Part shown: positions 8,821 through 17,545 of the stretch, one piece after another | Layout of the letters: every line of letters begins with the position of its first letter | Numbering within the stretch: position 1 is the stretch's first letter | NCBI GenBank assembly: GCA_902616615.1 | Contig: CACMTN010000007.1 | Location: 29,319 to 93,318, forward strand | Source: an uncultured SAR116 cluster alpha proteobacterium | GTDB taxonomy: Bacteria; Pseudomonadota; Alphaproteobacteria; Puniceispirillales; Marisalimonadaceae | Length of the DNA stretch: 64,000 nucleotides | Direction of reading: 5' to 3' | Program-made: the position numbers and the translations under genes | The notes under the pieces: model-generated | What the model saw: the letters and a program-made list of their open reading frames with translations, nothing else | Database searches by the model: none | What the model was told of the DNA's origin: nothing

Positions 8821-10185
8821 TTATGCAATTACATTTACAATATGTCTAGATGAAGAATTATCATCTGAACTTACTTTAATATTTGTTTGTTCTTTTTCAT
8901 CCTTAGATTTTATAGTATTATCTATTTCTTTTTTATTTGAATTTTTAGTAAAACTATTTTTTGAACCAAAATATTGATTTTTATCATTAGCTGAAAATTC
9001 TAAATCAATACCTTGATCATTGAAAAGTTTCTGAAGATGGTTTTCATTTTGAGTTAATGCATTTGAAACAAAACTATTTTCTGTAATTATTTTTACATGT
9101 CCTGTTCCATTTTTCAAATTTATTGACACTTTAAGTCTTCCTAAATTTTTAGGTTTTAGATTAAATTCAATTTCTTCTCCACCTTTTGCTAGAGCATTTT
9201 CTATTCTAGAAACAAGTTTTGTAGTCCAACCTTTCTGGGTTAAATCAAGTATCTCCATGAAACCTTCTAAAACAGAATTTATTCCAACGTTTGAAAGTGA
9301 ATTATTATTTTGCTGAGAGAATTGATTTCCGTTACTATTATTTCCAATTAAATTTTGTACATTCAAAATTTTATCATTAGCTTTAATTTCATTTATATTA
9401 TTCTTTTTTAAATTATCGCTTAATTGGTTATTCATATAATTCAAATTTAGACTTTTTGATACTTTTGTAACTGTCATTGCAGTTGAATCTGTTTTTTCTT
9501 TATTTTCTAATAAGTTAGAATTAAATGATTGATATAGTTTATTAGGATGATCATTTTTCTTAACTTTTTTTACAAAACTTACTTTATTTTTATTAGATAT
9601 CGATGCTTGATTACTAAATGTATCTTCAGATTTTAATTTTATGTTATTTTCTTCAAAGACATGATTTGCTTTAGGGGATATTTCACCACTTTGATTAGCA
9701 GTTTGTTCTATGCCTTTAATGAAATTTAATGCAACTTTTAAATTTTCTTTTTTAGATTTGTCGTTACCTAAATTATAAGCCATGTTTTTATTTTTAAATT
9801 CCAAGAAATTCTGATTTTCAGGAAATTTTATAAAAATGTTTTGAGGATGAGATGTTGCTGTATCTAAAAAATTTAATATTTTATCTTTCATTAATTCAGA
9901 TTTTAAACTTTGATCTGATTGAATTTGACTTTTTAGACTTTTGATATCTGATAAATTTAAATTGCTGATATTCAAATTAGGTAGAATATTAGACAAATAA
10001 TCAATAATTTCAATTTCATCTTTTGTAAAAATAAACTCAAAATCGTCTGAAATTTTATTTGAATTTTCTTCATGACTATTGAAATTGATTGTAAATAAAG
10101 ATCCTAATAAAGAAGAATTCTCATCACCTTTACTTGCAGTAGACACAAGTTCAACATTATTATTTACATCGTTTACAATTTTCAT
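8821..10185 (-). CDS. fliK: Flagellar hook-length control protein FliK
   Basis: 454 residues from the ATG at 10185, which has a GGAA site upstream; a GTG four codons earlier is less likely. The long N-terminal and middle part is Asn/Lys/Ser-rich and without recognisable domain, as expected of the molecular ruler. The C-terminal switch domain (about 325-405) contains EIEFNLKPKNLGRLKVSINL and is clearly FliK. With a giant hook subunit downstream in this genome, its ruler length against the hook would be worth modelling. It is the first gene of a sigma-54 operon with fliL, fliM and fliN. Confidence 0.9.
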   Translation of the reverse strand: MKIVNDVNNNVELVSTASKGDENSSLLGSLFTINFNSHEENSNKISDDFEFIFTKDEIEIIDYLSNILPNLNISNLNLSDIKSLKSQIQSDQSLKSELMKDKILNFLDTATSHPQNIFIKFPENQNFLEFKNKNMAYNLGNDKSKKENLKVALNFIKGIEQTANQSGEISPKANHVFEENNIKLKSEDTFSNQASISNKNKVSFVKKVKKNDHPNKLYQSFNSNLLENKEKTDSTAMTVTKVSKSLNLNYMNNQLSDNLKKNNINEIKANDKILNVQNLIGNNSNGNQFSQQNNNSLSNVGINSVLEGFMEILDLTQKGWTTKLVSRIENALAKGGEEIEFNLKPKNLGRLKVSINLKNGTGHVKIITENSFVSNALTQNENHLQKLFNDQGIDLEFSANDKNQYFGSKNSFTKNSNKKEIDNTIKSKDEKEQTNIKVSSDDNSSSRHIVNVIA

Positions 10186-10212
10186 TTTAATTTCCACATT
10201 TTAAGTATAACT

Positions 10213-10227
10213 GCAAATACAGTGCCA
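10213..10227 (-). promoter_or_regulatory. Sigma-54 promoter of the fliK operon
   Basis: Minus strand TGGCACT-GTAT-TTGC is the best match to the consensus in the window (TGGCAC and TTGC, GG to GC 12 bases). It sits in the fliJ-fliK gap, so fliK-fliL-fliM-fliN is its own transcription unit; the start is predicted near 10202. Confidence 0.85.
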
Positions 10228-10255
10228 TTCTTAAAATATGTTATTCTAAAATGCT

Positions 10256-10648
10256 TTAACTCTGACTTTTCTTTTCTAATTCACTTATGTAAGCTTTTTT
10301 ATATTCCAGAGCTTTCTCTTCAGCTTTAATTTTCTTTAAATTATTAAAAACTATTTTCTGTCTAATCGTTTCTTTTTCTAAAAGTAAATATTTATTTCTA
10401 TTTAACGCAATATTTTTTTGATTTTGAAGAGTGGTAAGTAATTGTGCATTATTTTTAAAATATCCTGAATTAATTATTTTATCTGAGGAATTATTTTTAT
10501 TGCCATTTATAATGGTATTTATCTGGTCAATAAGATTTTCATTTTTAATAATTTCATTTTGCACCAAATTAGAATTATTAATTTCTTTTGAAACGTCTTT
10601 TTTTCTAACTGTAGCAAGTCTCAAAAATCTTTTAATTTTTCTTTGCAA
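10256..10648 (-). CDS. fliJ: Flagellar export chaperone FliJ (coiled coil)
   Basis: 130 residues, almost wholly alpha-helical coiled coil with the arrangement of FliJ, a cytosolic stalk-like partner of the FliI ATPase. The N-terminal KIKRFLRLATVRKKDVSKE resembles the family start. The start is a TTG directly after the fliI stop, with AGGTAAAA as ribosome site, so the two are translationally coupled. Sequence conservation is low, so position after fliI and length carry much of the call. Confidence 0.8.
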   Translation of the reverse strand: MQRKIKRFLRLATVRKKDVSKEINNSNLVQNEIIKNENLIDQINTIINGNKNNSSDKIINSGYFKNNAQLLTTLQNQKNIALNRNKYLLLEKETIRQKIVFNNLKKIKAEEKALEYKKAYISELEKKSQS

Positions 10649-11977
10649 CTATTTTACCTGTTCATACAATTTTAATAATGCTAATTTTGAATCTTCAAAA
10701 CTTGATTTTTCAGAATTATTTTGAGATATAAAATCAATTAATTTTGGCCACATTTTAATAGCATCATCTAGATCTTTATCTTGTCCATGGGTGTACCCAC
10801 CCATTAAAAGCAAGTCCTTATTTTCTATATAAGAACTGATATGTTTTCTAAATAATTTTGAGGCATTTAAATGATCATCTGTAATTAGTTCATTCATAAC
10901 CCTACTAATTGAATTAGAAACATCAACTGCAGGATAAATACCCATTTGCGCATTCAATCTACTTAAAAGAATATGACCATCGAGTATTGCCCTTGCAGTG
11001 TCAACAACTGGATCATTATTATCATCTCCATCAGCTAAAATTGTGTAAAACGAAGTAATGCTGCCATTTCCATGATCACCTGTTCCTGTCCTTTCTATCA
11101 AATTAGGTATCATAGAAATTACTGACGGTGGATAACCTTTTGAAGTTGCAACTTCTCCTAATGACAAACCAATTTCTCTTTTTGCATGCGCTATTCTCGT
11201 TAAACTATCCATTATTAAAAGGACATTTTTACCTTGATCTCTGAAATATTCTGCTATTGCAGTAGCTCTATTGGCCCCCCTAATTCTCATTAATGGTGAT
11301 CTATCTGCTGGTACTGCGACTACAGTAATTTTTTTAGATGATTTATCATTCATCAATTCGTTTACCATTGAACCAACTTCTCTTGCTCGTTCACCAATTA
11401 GAGCAACAACAACTACATCTGCTTCTGTATATTTACTCATCATTCCTAACAAAACAGATTTACCAACACCTGAACCAGCAATAATTCCAAGCCTCTGACC
11501 TTGGCCAACAGTCAATAAAGCGTTTATAATTCTTACCCCAACATCTAATGGCTTTTTTATTAAACTTCTTTTTAGAGGATTCATAACTTTACCCATAAGA
11601 GGCCATCTATTTTTAATTTTATCTATAGGTTTTTCATCTAATGGTTTTCCAAAGGCATCTGTTACTCTTCCAAGTAATGTGTTATCTACATCTATGTATC
11701 TTCCATCATCTTTTAATGAAACTTCACATCCAGAAACTATATGCGTAGAATTTTCTAAAACAGCAAGCATGTTATGCTTTTCGTTAAAACGAATAACTTC
11801 TGCGATTATATCTCTTCCCATTTGATCTTTTACAACGCAAAGACTTCCTATCGGTGCTGGAAAGGGATCACAATAAATTATATTGCCATCAAAGTGGTTA
11901 ACTCTTCCTGAACTAATAATTAATTTAGGTCTTTTTAACTCAGAAATATTGTGTATTAGTTTATCCTCAAAATTCAT
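10649..11977 (-). CDS. fliI: Flagellum-specific ATPase FliI
   Basis: 442-residue ATPase that drives type III export, related to the F1 beta subunit. Walker A AGSGVGKS at 167-174; Walker B region VLLIMDSLTRIAHAKREIG about 245-265; the family segment GHILLSRLNAQMGIYPAVDV follows. The protein is full length. It is followed by fliJ without a gap and preceded by fliH (18 bases), the usual order of the soluble export complex. Confidence 0.97.
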   Translation of the reverse strand: MNFEDKLIHNISELKRPKLIISSGRVNHFDGNIIYCDPFPAPIGSLCVVKDQMGRDIIAEVIRFNEKHNMLAVLENSTHIVSGCEVSLKDDGRYIDVDNTLLGRVTDAFGKPLDEKPIDKIKNRWPLMGKVMNPLKRSLIKKPLDVGVRIINALLTVGQGQRLGIIAGSGVGKSVLLGMMSKYTEADVVVVALIGERAREVGSMVNELMNDKSSKKITVVAVPADRSPLMRIRGANRATAIAEYFRDQGKNVLLIMDSLTRIAHAKREIGLSLGEVATSKGYPPSVISMIPNLIERTGTGDHGNGSITSFYTILADGDDNNDPVVDTARAILDGHILLSRLNAQMGIYPAVDVSNSISRVMNELITDDHLNASKLFRKHISSYIENKDLLLMGGYTHGQDKDLDDAIKMWPKLIDFISQNNSEKSSFEDSKLALLKLYEQVK

Positions 11978-11995
11978 AGATTATTTCCAATTTTT

Positions 11996-13015
11996 TTATT
12001 TGCTTTTTACACTTTTTTCAGAGTATTGCATCCCATCACAATTTAAGATTAAGTCACCTCTTGAAAGATCTTTGTTAGAAACAAAAAAATTTTTTTGTTC
12101 ATTTTTATTGAAATTTTTAATTTTTGACAGTGCTTCAAAATCCTTATCATTAACTTCAATTGTAATCTTATCTTCATAACAATTTATATTCTTTATAAAT
12201 GATCTGATTTTCTTTTCATATTTTTCTGGCATTTTATCTATTTGGTAGCCTGCAAGTTCATTTGAAATTTCAAGTATTTTATCTTGAAATACTTTATATA
12301 TCGCCTCCTCACTCAGAGCAGACAATGATGACAAAATATTTTTAAAATCGTCATAATCTCCAATAATTTTTTCTGCATTAATTTCTGTTGGTTTGGTATT
12401 ATCCTCAAAATTTTTAGTTACTTCATCCTGATTTTTATTCATAGATTGAGAGACAGCATCTCTTACGGAATCTAAAGCTTGTTGTGTTTCGTTGTCAGTC
12501 TCAATATCTTCATTAGTCTTTATTTCGTCTATGGCATCTTTTTGCTTTTCTTTATTATCTTTATCGATGTCTGTAATACTATCACCTTGCACTAATTTTT
12601 CAGATTCAATATCTTGTTCAATTGTTTCTAAATTTATATCATTAGAATTATCTGTTTCTTCTTTATTGTTTGATCGCTCAATATTAAATTTATCATCAAT
12701 TTTGTTTTCATTGTCATTATTTTCATTTAATTTTACTTCTTCTATCTTTTGTTCATCATTAGTAACATCTGTTTCTTCCTGAGAAGAATTTGTGTCTTCT
12801 GAAGTTTTATCTTTTTCTACTTTTTCTCCATTTTCTAGATTAGATTGAAAATCAAAAGCAATATCAATTAATGATTTTTTTACAAAATTAGAATTATTTG
12901 AAATGTTTTTTTCTTCAAAATTAGACTCGGATTGAGATTTTAAAATAGATTTAATCTCCTCACTACTTAGTGGGGCAAAATTTTGAGAATCATAATTTTC
13001 CTGTTCTTCTGTCAT
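11996..13015 (-). CDS. fliH: Flagellar assembly protein FliH with long acidic N-terminal region
   Basis: Regulator of FliI. The C-terminal ~125 residues (YKVFQDKILEISNELAGYQ onward, with DLILNCDGMQYSE at the end) look like the FliH stator-like domain. The first ~215 residues are unusually long, low in complexity and rich in Asp, Glu, Asn, Lys and Ser, with no domain. FliH usually has about 230-250 residues, so this one (339) is enlarged by a disordered acidic segment. The N-terminal FAPLSSEEIKSIL may be a short docking motif. Placed between fliG and fliI. Confidence 0.85.
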   Translation of the reverse strand: MTEEQENYDSQNFAPLSSEEIKSILKSQSESNFEEKNISNNSNFVKKSLIDIAFDFQSNLENGEKVEKDKTSEDTNSSQEETDVTNDEQKIEEVKLNENNDNENKIDDKFNIERSNNKEETDNSNDINLETIEQDIESEKLVQGDSITDIDKDNKEKQKDAIDEIKTNEDIETDNETQQALDSVRDAVSQSMNKNQDEVTKNFEDNTKPTEINAEKIIGDYDDFKNILSSLSALSEEAIYKVFQDKILEISNELAGYQIDKMPEKYEKKIRSFIKNINCYEDKITIEVNDKDFEALSKIKNFNKNEQKNFFVSNKDLSRGDLILNCDGMQYSEKSVKSK

Positions 13016-13041
13016 GACTTAATTCTTTATATCAGAATAAA

Positions 13042-14079
13042 TTATACGTAATCATCGCCACCGCGACCTGCTAACACAATAGAACCTTCATCAGACATTC
13101 TTCTTGCTACGGCAATTATTTGTTTTTGTGCCTCTTGAACTTCTGTCAACCTAACTGGGCCAAGTGCTTCCATTTCATCTTGTATATTTGCTGCAGCACG
13201 TTGTGACATACACCCAAATAATTTTGTTTTTAATTCCTCATCAGCACCTTTAAGCGCTAAAATAATTAAATCGTCTTCCACAGCGCGAAGAAGTGTTTGT
13301 AATGACTTGTCATCTGACAATAATAATGTTTCGAAAACAAACATACTGTCCTGTATATCTTGCATTAACTGCTTATCGTCTTTTAAGATTTCTTTCATTA
13401 TTTTTGCTTCACCATCTTGGCTCAGAAAATTCATGATTTTAGCAGCCGCTGGAACCCCACCTACTTTACTAGCTCTTAAACTTGCATTGGATGAAAAAAC
13501 TTTTTGCATTACTCTATCTAACTCTTTTAATGCTTCAGGTTGGACAGTTTCCAATGTTGCTATTCTTTTAATTATATCTGACTGACTTTTTTCAGGCATA
13601 AAGGTCAACACATCCGAAGCAGTAGATGGTTCTAAGTAAGAAATTATTAATGCTATAATCTGTGGATGTTCATCAATTATTAAGTCAGCTATTGATCTAG
13701 CATCAAGCCAATCAAGTATTTCTATTGCTTTATTGCTATCAGATGGCGTAATTTTTCCTAAAACAGTCTGAGCTTTATCTTCACCTAATGATTTAGTTAA
13801 AACGTTTTTAATATATCCACCTCCTGATATTCCAAGACTTGTTTGTGCCTTAATGATTGCTAGAAATTCATCGAGAACTAAGTTGACTGTGTCTTGTCCT
13901 AAACCTTGGACTGAATACATTGCTGAACCAAGGACTTGAACTTCTTTTGGAGATAGATTACCCATTATTTCTGCAGCTTCATCCTCACCAATTAACATCA
14001 TTAGAATTGCACATTTTTGTGTACCTGTTAAACCTTGGTAAACTTCATCTGCACTTGGTTTTTTTACTGCCTCTGCCAT
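13042..14079 (-). CDS. fliG: Flagellar motor switch protein FliG
   Basis: 345-residue C-ring protein that couples the stator to the MS ring. It has the N-terminal domain (TGTQKCAILMMLIGEDEAAE), the EHPQ motif at 137-140, and the charged C-terminal torque helix region (LLRAVEDDLIILALKGADEELKTK is the family torque segment, within about 265-290). Length is normal. It lies 21 bases after fliF and 26 bases before fliH. Confidence 0.97.
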   Translation of the reverse strand: MAEAVKKPSADEVYQGLTGTQKCAILMMLIGEDEAAEIMGNLSPKEVQVLGSAMYSVQGLGQDTVNLVLDEFLAIIKAQTSLGISGGGYIKNVLTKSLGEDKAQTVLGKITPSDSNKAIEILDWLDARSIADLIIDEHPQIIALIISYLEPSTASDVLTFMPEKSQSDIIKRIATLETVQPEALKELDRVMQKVFSSNASLRASKVGGVPAAAKIMNFLSQDGEAKIMKEILKDDKQLMQDIQDSMFVFETLLLSDDKSLQTLLRAVEDDLIILALKGADEELKTKLFGCMSQRAAANIQDEMEALGPVRLTEVQEAQKQIIAVARRMSDEGSIVLAGRGGDDYV

Positions 14080-14100
14080 ATTATTACCCTACTCTCTAGT

Positions 14101-15813
14101 TTATTCTTTTTCCATCATATTTTTAAACACACTAGAAACTCTACCAGCCTCGTCTCCAACAATCATTCTAATTACAGCGACTTTATCATCATAAGTGTTT
14201 GCTGTATCTAGCATTTCAGCAGATATGGCGGCCTTTTTTGGTTTCAATTTTGCTTTAATATCTTCAAGTGATTCACCTTCTTGTACTTCAATTTTGTCAT
14301 CTACATCATCTTCGTCATCGGATACCATTGCACCAGGTCCAGATGAATACCCTGCTGGAACAAGAACTCTTTTCAATAAAGGATGTAATGCACCAAAAAT
14401 TACAATTGCCAATATTAATACTGTTGCTAATTGTTGAGCAAGTTCCCTTATAGACTCATTTTCGTACCATGGTACTTCATCCATCTCAAGAATATCTACA
14501 AAAGGACTGCTTGTTACTGTAACACTATCTCCTCTTGCCTCATCAAAGCCAAGAGCTTCTTGAACAAGAGATTTGATTTCTAATAGTTTTTCATCACTAA
14601 ATTTTTCAAATGTTATAGTTCCTTCAGGAGAAATTTTTTTATTTTCACGTATAATCACAGCAGCTTTAATTTTCTTTATTTCTCCATATTGTGCTTTTGT
14701 AGTTTCAACTTTTCTACTAACCTCATAATTTTTAACTGAGGTTTGACTTCTCTGTTTTAAATTTCCACCAACTTCTTTCCCCTCGGGAGTTTGTGTTTTT
14801 AAATCAGGAGCTAAAGGTGGTGCATTTGACAATGCACCAGGAATACCTCTAGCCTCTGGATTTGCACTTTCGTCTAATGAACTTTGTTCACTTCTAAGCG
14901 CATTACCTTTTGGATCAACAGATTCTTCTGTTATTTCTCTTTGAGTAAAATTCATGTCAACATTTATTTCAGCTTTTAAATTACCAGCACCAACAATTGG
15001 TGTTAATAATGAAATAATTCTTGATTTATAAATTTCACCTAACCTCATTGTCTGTGACATTTGTTCACTAGATATTGATGCAGAAAGATCATTTGATGGT
15101 TTAGACAAAAGCTCTCCAAATTGGTCAACAACAGTGATATTCTCTGATGGTAGATTAGGCACTGAAGATGCCACAAGATGTACAATTGACTGTACTTGTT
15201 GCCGTCCTAAAGATCTTCCATTAGCTAATTTAACAAAAACTGAAGCTGAAGGAAGAGCAATTTCCCTTGCAAAAACAGTTTTTTCAGGAATAGCCAAATG
15301 AACTCTTGCGGAGCTTACTCCAGATATATGATTAATTGACCTTGATAACTCTGCTTCCAATGACTGTTTAATTTTAATAGCTTCAACTGACCTACTCGTA
15401 CCCATAGGCATTTCACCTAGGCTATCATAACCGTCTGGAACTGAAGATGGAAGACCTTCACCAGCAAGCAGCATTCTAGATTCATGATAATCTTTGACTG
15501 GTACTATTACCTCTCCTGTAGAAGGATTTAGTGTTGCATTAACTCCATTTTGTTTTAACGTTTGCATTATGATTGCTTTTTCGCTTTCTGGAAGTGAAGC
15601 GAAAAGTGTTGTCACATCAGATTTTTGCATAGTAAAAAATACTATTAAACCGACAAAAGCAACAATAACCCCAAATATTAATGGGATCGATTTTTGAACA
15701 GCTGGATCAGATGTCATTTTTCTAACATTTGAAATAGACGTAGAAATCCTACTAATTATACCAGTGTTTTGATTTATACCTGTAATATCATTTCCTGTTG
15801 TTGCTTCTGCCAT
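14101..15813 (-). CDS. fliF: Flagellar MS-ring protein FliF
   Basis: 570 residues forming the inner-membrane MS ring on which the motor is built. Membrane segments at about 43-62 and 455-480 flank the periplasmic ring-building motifs (SLEAELSRSINHISGVSSAR, AIPEKTVFAREIALPSASV). The cytosolic tail, which binds FliG, ends the protein. Length is normal. Position between fliE and fliG is standard. Confidence 0.97.
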   Translation of the reverse strand: MAEATTGNDITGINQNTGIISRISTSISNVRKMTSDPAVQKSIPLIFGVIVAFVGLIVFFTMQKSDVTTLFASLPESEKAIIMQTLKQNGVNATLNPSTGEVIVPVKDYHESRMLLAGEGLPSSVPDGYDSLGEMPMGTSRSVEAIKIKQSLEAELSRSINHISGVSSARVHLAIPEKTVFAREIALPSASVFVKLANGRSLGRQQVQSIVHLVASSVPNLPSENITVVDQFGELLSKPSNDLSASISSEQMSQTMRLGEIYKSRIISLLTPIVGAGNLKAEINVDMNFTQREITEESVDPKGNALRSEQSSLDESANPEARGIPGALSNAPPLAPDLKTQTPEGKEVGGNLKQRSQTSVKNYEVSRKVETTKAQYGEIKKIKAAVIIRENKKISPEGTITFEKFSDEKLLEIKSLVQEALGFDEARGDSVTVTSSPFVDILEMDEVPWYENESIRELAQQLATVLILAIVIFGALHPLLKRVLVPAGYSSGPGAMVSDDEDDVDDKIEVQEGESLEDIKAKLKPKKAAISAEMLDTANTYDDKVAVIRMIVGDEAGRVSSVFKNMMEKE

Positions 15814-15836
15814 AATTTTTTCCTAACAATTCTTAA

Positions 15837-16151
15837 TTAAACGGGCATATTCATTATGTCTTTGTAAGAACTTAAAACCTTATTTCTTACATTCAGTGTC
15901 ATTTGAAATGCAATATTTGAAATTTGCTGTTGCATGATAACTTTTGTAAGATCAGTTTCTTTTCCTAATTCATAATCTTTGGTTATTTTTGAAGCATTAT
16001 TTTGGCTTTCAGCTACAGAATTAATTGCATCATTTATTTTCTTAGAGAAATCTTCAACTTTTTTATTTCCTGTAAAAGCCTCATTTGCTTTATCTAAAAT
16101 ATTTTGCCTAAGAGCACTTGAGCTTATATTTTGATCTGAAATTTTCATCAT
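15837..16151 (-). CDS. fliE: Flagellar hook-basal body protein FliE
   Basis: 104-residue rod adaptor that links the MS ring to the rod. The C-terminal half (VIMQQQISNIAFQMTLNVRNKVLSSYKDIMNMPV, described in pieces: IAFQMTLNVRNKV and YKDIMNMPV) is the family signature. It lies between flbD (11-base gap) and fliF. In this genome fliE is separated from flgB and flgC. Confidence 0.95.
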   Translation of the reverse strand: MMKISDQNISSSALRQNILDKANEAFTGNKKVEDFSKKINDAINSVAESQNNASKITKDYELGKETDLTKVIMQQQISNIAFQMTLNVRNKVLSSYKDIMNMPV

Positions 16152-16162
16152 CGATCTTCCTT

Positions 16163-17359
16163 TTAAGTTACTTTCGCAAAAGCGAGTTGATCTGCAAATG
16201 TATCAATAGAAGAGTTTTCATTTATCTTTGATAAAGATTTATCTATCATAATTGAATTTTCATCTATGACATTTCCATTACTTAATACAAGTGCTCTTTG
16301 AAGAGTGTTTTCGAGTTCTCTCACATTACCAGGCCAATTATGGTTTAATAGTAACTCAATAGCTTTACTTGAAAGGTAAGGTACAGATTTTTCTTCTTGA
16401 TTATGTTTGTCTAAAATTTTGATTGCAATTGGTAAAATATCATCTTTTCTTGATGATAAATTACGTGTTTGAAGGGGAAAAACATTAAGTCTGTAGTATA
16501 AATCTTCTCGAAATCTAGATTGATTTACCTCATAAGCCATATCTCTATTTGATGTTGCTAAAACTCTTACATCTACATCAATATCTCTTTGTCCACCAAC
16601 TGGAGTAACTTTTCTTTCCTGTAAAACTCTTAATAATTTTGCTTGCAATGACAAAGGCATTTCAGAAATCTCATCTAAAAGTAAAGTTCCTTTGTCTGCA
16701 GCTCTGAAGATTCCTTTGTTAGCATTTGAAGCACCCGTAAAAGCACCCTTTTCATGACCAAAAAGAATGGCTTCTAACATATTTTCTGGTATTGCTGCGC
16801 AATTAACAGCAACAAAAGGTTCATCTTTTCTATTGGAGTTTTCATGCAAGTAGTTTGCTAACACTTCTTTACCTGAACCTGTTGGGCCATTAATAAAAAC
16901 TGTTACATCCGTACCAGCAACTCTTCTAGCTAATGATAAAAGTTCATAAGTTTTTGCATCACCTGCAGAAAATGAAATATTTGGACAACAAGTATGAAAT
17001 ATTAATTCTAAAAAATATTTATCCGTATAATCAGAAACATTAATTCTTTTTAGAGCTCCACCTAATTCATCTCTAATCTCTATACCATTACAATTACTAT
17101 CATCCGATATAATAATAATTTTTGTTAATTTAGCTTCCCTTGCAAAGGAAATTAGTTTTTTTGATCCTCCTATTTCTTTTTCAAAAATATCAGAACAAAC
17201 AACCGTATCTGCTTGATAACCAACTAGATCAATACCAAAAAAATCTGGTTTTGAACTTCCAACGCCGGCCTTAATGACTGTAATATCTCTTTTTTCTAAT
17301 ATATCACATAAATTATTAGCTAAACTTAAACTATTATTTACAACAATAACTTGGCTCAT
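16163..17359 (-). CDS. flbD: Sigma-54 activator FlbD, lacking the C-terminal HTH
   Basis: 398-residue enhancer-binding protein of the FlbD group, which controls class III flagellar genes with sigma-54. The N-terminal ~125 residues resemble a degenerate receiver without an obvious phospho-acceptor site. The AAA+ domain is complete: Walker A GPTGSGKE (158-165), GAFTGA (205-210), GTLLLDEISEMPL, and NWPGNVRELENTLQRA near 341-356. The protein stops about 40 residues after this, so the Fis-type DNA-binding helix-turn-helix found in Caulobacter FlbD is absent; fliE begins 11 bases later, leaving no room for a hidden continuation. It is first in the operon, behind a sigma-54 promoter, so it likely takes part in its own activation. 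Confidence 0.9.
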   Translation of the reverse strand: MSQVIVVNNSLSLANNLCDILEKRDITVIKAGVGSSKPDFFGIDLVGYQADTVVCSDIFEKEIGGSKKLISFAREAKLTKIIIISDDSNCNGIEIRDELGGALKRINVSDYTDKYFLELIFHTCCPNISFSAGDAKTYELLSLARRVAGTDVTVFINGPTGSGKEVLANYLHENSNRKDEPFVAVNCAAIPENMLEAILFGHEKGAFTGASNANKGIFRAADKGTLLLDEISEMPLSLQAKLLRVLQERKVTPVGGQRDIDVDVRVLATSNRDMAYEVNQSRFREDLYYRLNVFPLQTRNLSSRKDDILPIAIKILDKHNQEEKSVPYLSSKAIELLLNHNWPGNVRELENTLQRALVLSNGNVIDENSIMIDKSLSKINENSSIDTFADQLAFAKVT

Positions 17360-17391
17360 AAAACACTCCTAAGATTATTGAAAAATAAGAA

Positions 17392-17406
17392 GCAAGAAGC
17401 TTGCCA
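17392..17406 (-). promoter_or_regulatory. Sigma-54 promoter of the flbD-fliE-fliF operon
   Basis: Minus strand TGGCAAG-CTTC-TTGC, GG at 17405-17404 and GC at 17393-17392. The predicted start near 17381 leaves a leader of about 22 bases before flbD. Confidence 0.8.
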
Positions 17407-17478
17407 ACTTAAAATTTTTAGAGAATTTAAAATGATTATAACTTTTATAAATATTATTTTTTACATATAAGATTGATT

Positions 17479-17484
17479 TATAAT
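17479..17484 (+). promoter_or_regulatory. Possible -10 box for the FleQ-type activator gene
   Basis: TATAAT in the divergent gap, about 60 bases before the preferred start of the activator gene. The -35 region is only T-rich, so the box may need help or be fortuitous. It would place the transcript start at the TGTCAT palindrome. Confidence 0.35.
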
Positions 17485-17490
17485 GAAAAA

Positions 17491-17506
17491 TGTCATTATT
17501 ATGACA
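17491..17506. promoter_or_regulatory. Palindrome TGTCAT-N4-ATGACA, candidate operator
   Basis: Perfect 6-base arms around TATT. It lies just downstream of the TATAAT box and upstream of the preferred start codon, a place where a dimeric HTH protein could autoregulate. The half-site GTCA-N-TGAC layout recalls the FleQ-box of Pseudomonas, but this is an inference. Confidence 0.35.
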
Positions 17507-17545
17507 GTTAAGTTTAGTTTAATTCAATTATTTGACGGAATTTTA

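Noticed and set aside
16163..17359. FlbD truncated by a frameshift with the HTH still encoded downstream
   Set aside because: Only 11 bases separate the stop from fliE, and no HTH-like peptide is seen in any frame there.
17483..17545. N-terminal extension of the FleQ-type activator
   Set aside because: It overlaps a TATAAT box and a palindrome and has no ribosome site; no homology is seen in the 21 residues.
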